A DNA stretch of 64,000 bases from Pseudothioclava sp033100795 (lineage in GTDB: Bacteria > Pseudomonadota > Alphaproteobacteria > Rhodobacterales > Rhodobacteraceae), in the NCBI RefSeq assembly GCF_033100795.1, contig NZ_JAWLVI010000001.1, positions 248,001-312,000 of the forward strand, written 5' to 3'. Shown piece after piece: positions 60,951-64,000 of this stretch. The position numbers and the translations under genes are program-made. Each line of letters begins with the position of its first letter. Position 1 is the stretch's first letter. The notes below the pieces were generated by a model that was not told the origin of the DNA, did not search any database, and saw nothing but the letters and a program-made list of their open reading frames with translations.

Positions 60951-61730
60951 ATGGGCAGATCCGAGCATCATATCTTTCTTTCGACGCCGATGACCGCGCC
61001 GCTGATGTCTGCGCTGGCGCGCAGCCTTTCCACGGGGCGCAAGGCGCTGCGGCGCGCAGGCCACGGCGAGCCGGTTTTAGGGCCGGGGGCGCATGGCGGA
61101 CTGCATCTGGATGCGGCGGTTTTCGGCTCGGCCGAGCAGGGGCTGGAGCGGTTCTTCATCGGCTGTGGCGCGCGGGCGCGGGCCTTTAAAGAGCAGATCA
61201 ACGGCCCCGTGGGGCGGCTGGTGATTCCGCTGCCGGGCTACGAGGCGATCTATCCGCATCTGTGGCGCGACCTCGCCGCTGCGCAATCTGTCGCGCCGTT
61301 TGCCGATTTGGCGCCCGCCTTGGCCGAGCGTCAACGCGGCTGGATCGAGGCAATTTCCGAGATCGTGGCGGCCTTCCAGCCGCGCGAGCTGATCTTGCTG
61401 ACGGGCGAAGTGACGCTGGCCGAGGCTGCCGAGGCACTGGCTCCGGGGGCGGCGTTGGACCTTGCGCCGGTGCCGGTGCGCAAACTGCCCGAGACGGGGC
61501 TGGCGATGCTCCAGCGGCTATATGCAGATGGCGTTACGCCGCCCGCGCGCCAGATCCGCCGCCTGATGCAGTTCCACGCGCGCCTGCCGCAAACCGCTCC
61601 GGTGGCGGCGTTTGATCCGCTGGTCGCGGTGCGCCTCCAGCGCCGGTTCGCGCATGAAATTGAAAGGTTTGCCGCGCATCCGATGGTGCGGATCGGCGTG
61701 CCGCCCCGCCTGTCTGTCGTCGCGGCATGA
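60951..61730 (+). CDS. Protein of unknown function
   Basis: 259 residues from ATG at 60951 with GGGGGCAAGG upstream. No signal peptide or membrane segment; Ala/Arg/Leu-rich, without a recognised catalytic motif. The opening (EHHIFLSTPMTAPLMSALAR) and GCGARARAFKEQI are distinctive but do not lead me to a family. A terminator follows immediately. It is divergent from the nucleoside hydrolase. Confidence 0.65.
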   Translation: MGRSEHHIFLSTPMTAPLMSALARSLSTGRKALRRAGHGEPVLGPGAHGGLHLDAAVFGSAEQGLERFFIGCGARARAFKEQINGPVGRLVIPLPGYEAIYPHLWRDLAAAQSVAPFADLAPALAERQRGWIEAISEIVAAFQPRELILLTGEVTLAEAAEALAPGAALDLAPVPVRKLPETGLAMLQRLYADGVTPPARQIRRLMQFHARLPQTAPVAAFDPLVAVRLQRRFAHEIERFAAHPMVRIGVPPRLSVVAA

Positions 61731-61731
61731 A

Positions 61732-61759
61732 AAAAGCCCCGGATTTTTCCGGGGCTTTT
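61732..61759. terminator. Bidirectional intrinsic terminator
   Basis: AAAAGCCCCGG / CCGGGGCTTTT stem with an ATTTTT loop, followed by GTTTG on the plus strand and T-rich on the minus side. Confidence 0.93.
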
Positions 61760-61775
61760 GTTTGATACCAGATGT

Positions 61776-62774
61776 TTAGCCGTCGAAGTTCACTTCTTCG
61801 ATCAGCTTCAGAGCTGCGGGACGCAATGCCGCCACATCGACAAGGCCAAGGCTGTCGGGCGCAAACTCGCCCCAGCTTGCCACCAGATCCGAGCGCTTCA
61901 CGCCCTCGCGCACGGGGAATTCGTGGTTGGTTTCCGCGTAGATTTCCTGCGCCTCGGGGGAGACCAGAAACTCCAGCAACTTCAGTGCCTCGGCCTTGTT
62001 CGGCGCGGCCTTGGTCATCGCCACTCCCGAGATATTCATATGGGTGCCGTCGCCCTCGAAGGTCGGGAAGGTGATGCGCACCGAGTTGGCCCATTCGATC
62101 TGCTCGGGGTCGGCCATCATCTGGCCCATGTAATAGGTGTTGCCAAGCGAGATGTCACACTCGCCCGCCCAGATGGATTTCACCTGCGAGCGGTCGTTGC
62201 CTTCGGGCTTTTTCGCGAGGTTGGCTTTGACGCCTTCAAGCCATGCGCGGGTGGCCTCTTCACCGTGGTGGGCCAGATAGGCCGCCGTTAGCGCGACGTT
62301 ATAATCCGAGGTGAAAGAGCGCGTGCAGATGCGGCCTTGCCACTTCGGATCGGTCAGATCTTCGTAGGTTGTCACTTCGCCATCCGCCACGCGCTCTTTC
62401 GAGGCGTAGACGATGCGCGCGCGGGTGGTCAGGCCGAACCACTGGTTGTTCGGGTCTCGGAAGGCGGGCGGAATGGTGGCCAGAAGGGCGGCATCCTCAA
62501 CCGCTTGGGTCACGCCAGCCTCGACCACCTGATTGAGCCGCGCAATATCGACCGTCATCACAAGATCGGCAGGCGAGCGCGAGCCTTCGGCCACAAGGCG
62601 CTCGACAAGACCTTTGTCAACGAAAGCGACGTTAACAGCGATGCCGGTTTGCGCAGTGAAGGCGTTGAACAGCGGCTCGACCAGCTCGGGCTGGCGGTGC
62701 GAATAGACATTCACGTCGGCAAGGGCGGGGGTGGCGGCCAGAAGGGTAGAGGCCAGAAGAATGCGCGCAGTCAT
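61776..62774 (-). CDS. Periplasmic Fe(III)-binding protein (FbpA/AfuA type)
   Basis: 332 residues with signal peptide 1-19 (ATPALA cleavage). Binds ferric iron for an ABC transporter; the iron-coordinating tyrosine pair Y214-Y215 in GNTYYMGQM and the earlier VYSHRQPELV are family residues. No permease or ATPase gene is next to it, so it is an orphan within this window. Promoter and an operator-like inverted repeat are recognisable upstream, suggesting iron control. AAGGAG precedes the ATG. Confidence 0.92.
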   Translation of the reverse strand: MTARILLASTLLAATPALADVNVYSHRQPELVEPLFNAFTAQTGIAVNVAFVDKGLVERLVAEGSRSPADLVMTVDIARLNQVVEAGVTQAVEDAALLATIPPAFRDPNNQWFGLTTRARIVYASKERVADGEVTTYEDLTDPKWQGRICTRSFTSDYNVALTAAYLAHHGEEATRAWLEGVKANLAKKPEGNDRSQVKSIWAGECDISLGNTYYMGQMMADPEQIEWANSVRITFPTFEGDGTHMNISGVAMTKAAPNKAEALKLLEFLVSPEAQEIYAETNHEFPVREGVKRSDLVASWGEFAPDSLGLVDVAALRPAALKLIEEVNFDG

Positions 62775-62787
62775 ATTTGACTCCTTT

Positions 62788-62842
62788 ACTCGGATATTGA
62801 CGCGCTTAAACAGGATTCGCGGCGCGCGGTCAATACCTGAGT
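62788..62842 (-). promoter_or_regulatory. Promoter with operator-like inverted repeat for the Fe-binding protein
   Basis: On the minus strand TTGACC (62828-62833) and TTTAAG (62805-62810) are separated by 17 bp, a plausible -35/-10 pair. Arms ACTCGGATATTGAC (62788-62801) and GTCAATACCTGAGT (62829-62842) form an inverted repeat with 12 of 14 matches and overlap the -35 and the region just after the start of transcription. A repressor would block this promoter. Confidence 0.6.
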
Positions 62843-62870
62843 GAATAAATCGGTTATTATTTTAGGTGAC

Positions 62871-62893
62871 AAAAAAGGCGCCCGAAGGCGCCT
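62871..62893 (-). terminator. Intrinsic terminator after dcd
   Basis: AGGCGCC / GGCGCCT stem with a CGAA loop; in minus-strand direction it is followed by TTTTT (62871-62875), 14 bp after the dcd stop. Confidence 0.88.
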
Positions 62894-62906
62894 GATTGTG
62901 GCTTGC

Positions 62907-63986
62907 TCAGCCCGCTTTGAAATGTTTGCCCAGTTTTAGCCCCTGGCCCTGATAGTTGGACTTGAGGTCCGCGCCATACAGGCGCTCGGGGCGGTCGGCC
63001 ATGCGTTCATAGACCAGACGCCCGACAACCTGCCCGTGTTCAAGCACAAACGGCGCCTCGTGGCAGCGCACCTCCAGCACGCCCCGCGAGCCATGCCCGC
63101 CCGCCGCGCCATGCCCGAAGCCGGGATCAAAGAAGCCTGCGTAATGCACGCGGAACTCGCCCACCATCGCCAGATAGGGGGCCATTTCGGCGGCGAAATC
63201 GGGGGGGATGGTTACAGCTTCGCGCGACACCAGAATATAGAACGCGCCCGGATCAAGGATGATGCGCCCGTCGGTGGTGCGAATCTCTTCCCAGAACTCC
63301 GAGGCCGGATAATGCGCGATCCGGTCAAGGTCGATCACGCCGGTATGGGGCTTCGCGCGGTAGCCGACAAGGTCGCCCTCGGCCGGTTTCAGATCGACCG
63401 AGAAGCCAAGACCGTGGTCGATCACCGCCTCGCCATCGACCAGCGGCTCGGCGGAATGGAGCGCCTTCAGTTCGGCATCCGTCAGCGCGGCTTGCCCTGC
63501 GCGGAAGCGGATCTGGTTCAGCCGCATCCCGGGGCGCACCAGCACCGAGAAACTGCGCGGGCAGATCTCGGCATACAGCGGGCCGACATAGCCTTCGGGG
63601 ATACGGTCGAACTCGGTCCCGTCATCGGTGGTGACACGGGTCAAAAGGTCCAGCCGCCCGGTCGAGCTTTTGGCGTTCGCGACTGCGGTCAGACCGGGGG
63701 GGAGCGCCAAGCTCTCCATCAGCGGCACAAGGTAAACGCAGCCCTTTTCCAGCACCGCGCCATTCGACAGGTCCATCCGGTGCATCTCGAATTCCGCAAG
63801 ACGGGCTTCGACGCGGCGGCCCTTGCCCGCAAGAAAGGAGGCGCGCACGCGGTAGGCCACGCGGCCAAGACGCAGGTCAAGGCTGGCGGGTTGGATCTGT
63901 TCGGGGATAACCGGCTCGCTGGCGGTAATCTCGTCCCGCGCGATCATCTCTTTCAGGGCGGAATCGGGCAGGACACCCAGCATCAT
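62907..63986 (-). CDS. dcd: 2'-Deoxycytidine 5'-triphosphate deaminase, two-lobed long form
   Basis: 359 residues, versus 193 in E. coli. It deaminates dCTP to dUTP for thymidylate synthesis. Two copies of the dUTPase/dCTP-deaminase fold seem to be present: one with PASLDLRLG and AKSSTGRLDL (first 180 residues), the other with DPGAFYILVSREAVTIPPD and HGSRGVLEV (about 235-330). The start at 63986 has AGGAG 9 nt upstream; an ATG 3 bp later would serve too. The long form is common in Rhodobacterales-type bacteria as I recall. Confidence 0.88.
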   Translation of the reverse strand: MMLGVLPDSALKEMIARDEITASEPVIPEQIQPASLDLRLGRVAYRVRASFLAGKGRRVEARLAEFEMHRMDLSNGAVLEKGCVYLVPLMESLALPPGLTAVANAKSSTGRLDLLTRVTTDDGTEFDRIPEGYVGPLYAEICPRSFSVLVRPGMRLNQIRFRAGQAALTDAELKALHSAEPLVDGEAVIDHGLGFSVDLKPAEGDLVGYRAKPHTGVIDLDRIAHYPASEFWEEIRTTDGRIILDPGAFYILVSREAVTIPPDFAAEMAPYLAMVGEFRVHYAGFFDPGFGHGAAGGHGSRGVLEVRCHEAPFVLEHGQVVGRLVYERMADRPERLYGADLKSNYQGQGLKLGKHFKAG

Positions 63987-64000
63987 GGCTCAGCTCTCCT

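Noticed and set aside
1..64000. CRISPR arrays, prophage or plasmid-type modules, and toxin-antitoxin pairs
   Set aside because: No spaced direct repeats, phage structural genes, replication or toxin pairs were seen; the IS remnant and ars block are the only clearly mobile traces.

Overview
The window is high-GC chromosomal DNA from an alphaproteobacterium, most likely Rhodobacterales (Rhodobacteraceae/Paracoccaceae). This is inferred from gene content: a long B12-dependent ribonucleotide reductase (NrdJ), a pyruvate dehydrogenase E1-beta carrying its own lipoyl domain, a two-lobed ~360-aa dCTP deaminase, class I fructose-bisphosphate aldolase next to pgk, and the order argS - SPOR protein - nagZ - scpA - scpB. 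No species can be assigned from the sequence alone.

Layout. 1-5.9 kb: PpiD-like foldase (cut by the left edge), a fabI-lysE-gpt unit on the minus strand, then pdxH, a double cold-shock-domain protein and an exported DUF192 protein on the plus strand. 5.95-10.6 kb: tRNA-Pro(TGG), a 574-bp leader with DnaA-box-like and tandem NrdR-box-like sites, nrdJ and a small companion ORF. 10.7-16.9 kb: a taurine-pyruvate aminotransferase-like gene divergent from an XRE-cupin regulator, lrgAB, overlapping pabB-pabC, and cytochrome b561 divergent from a TetR regulator. 16.9-28.4 kb: DEAD-box helicase, cation/proton antiporter, the argS-SPOR-nagZ-scpA-scpB run, an ABC-F ATPase and ndk. 28.4-34.3 kb: a TfoX C-domain protein, an NsrR-like Rrf2 regulator, a SLAC1/TDT channel and a di-heme cytochrome c peroxidase with FNR-type sites, then agmatinase, DUF1499 and DUF475 proteins. 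34.4-38.8 kb: FMN-dependent glutamate-synthase-like protein, UDP-glucuronate-type epimerase and a U32 peptidase-family protein.

38.8-44.2 kb is the accessory part of the window. It has a wrecked IS1182-type transposase and an arsenic operon read on the minus strand: ArsR-ArsC fusion, ACR3 arsenite pump, a dead chimera made of the start of arsC and the end of arsH, a second ArsR, and an MFS transporter. A lower-GC ankyrin-repeat gene follows.

44.2-64 kb is again core metabolism: pdhA-pdhB-pdhC, ftsB-like gene, class I aldolase, pgk, two overlapping cyclophilins, tyrS, anmK, DUF1097 protein, enolase, an EamA transporter, an EEP-family hydrolase, SelO, a nucleoside hydrolase, a protein of unknown function, a periplasmic Fe(III)-binding protein with an operator-like promoter, and dcd.

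The most informative observations are the decayed arsC-arsH chimera, in which one base is lost inside the catalytic Cys codon; the ArsR-ArsC fusion that heads the same operon with a palindrome over its start codon; the paired palindromes bracketing an FNR box upstream of the peroxidase; the DnaA/NrdR-like leader of nrdJ; and four convergent gene pairs whose stop codons interlock within 4 bp. Starts were chosen by Shine-Dalgarno position and family length where several were possible.
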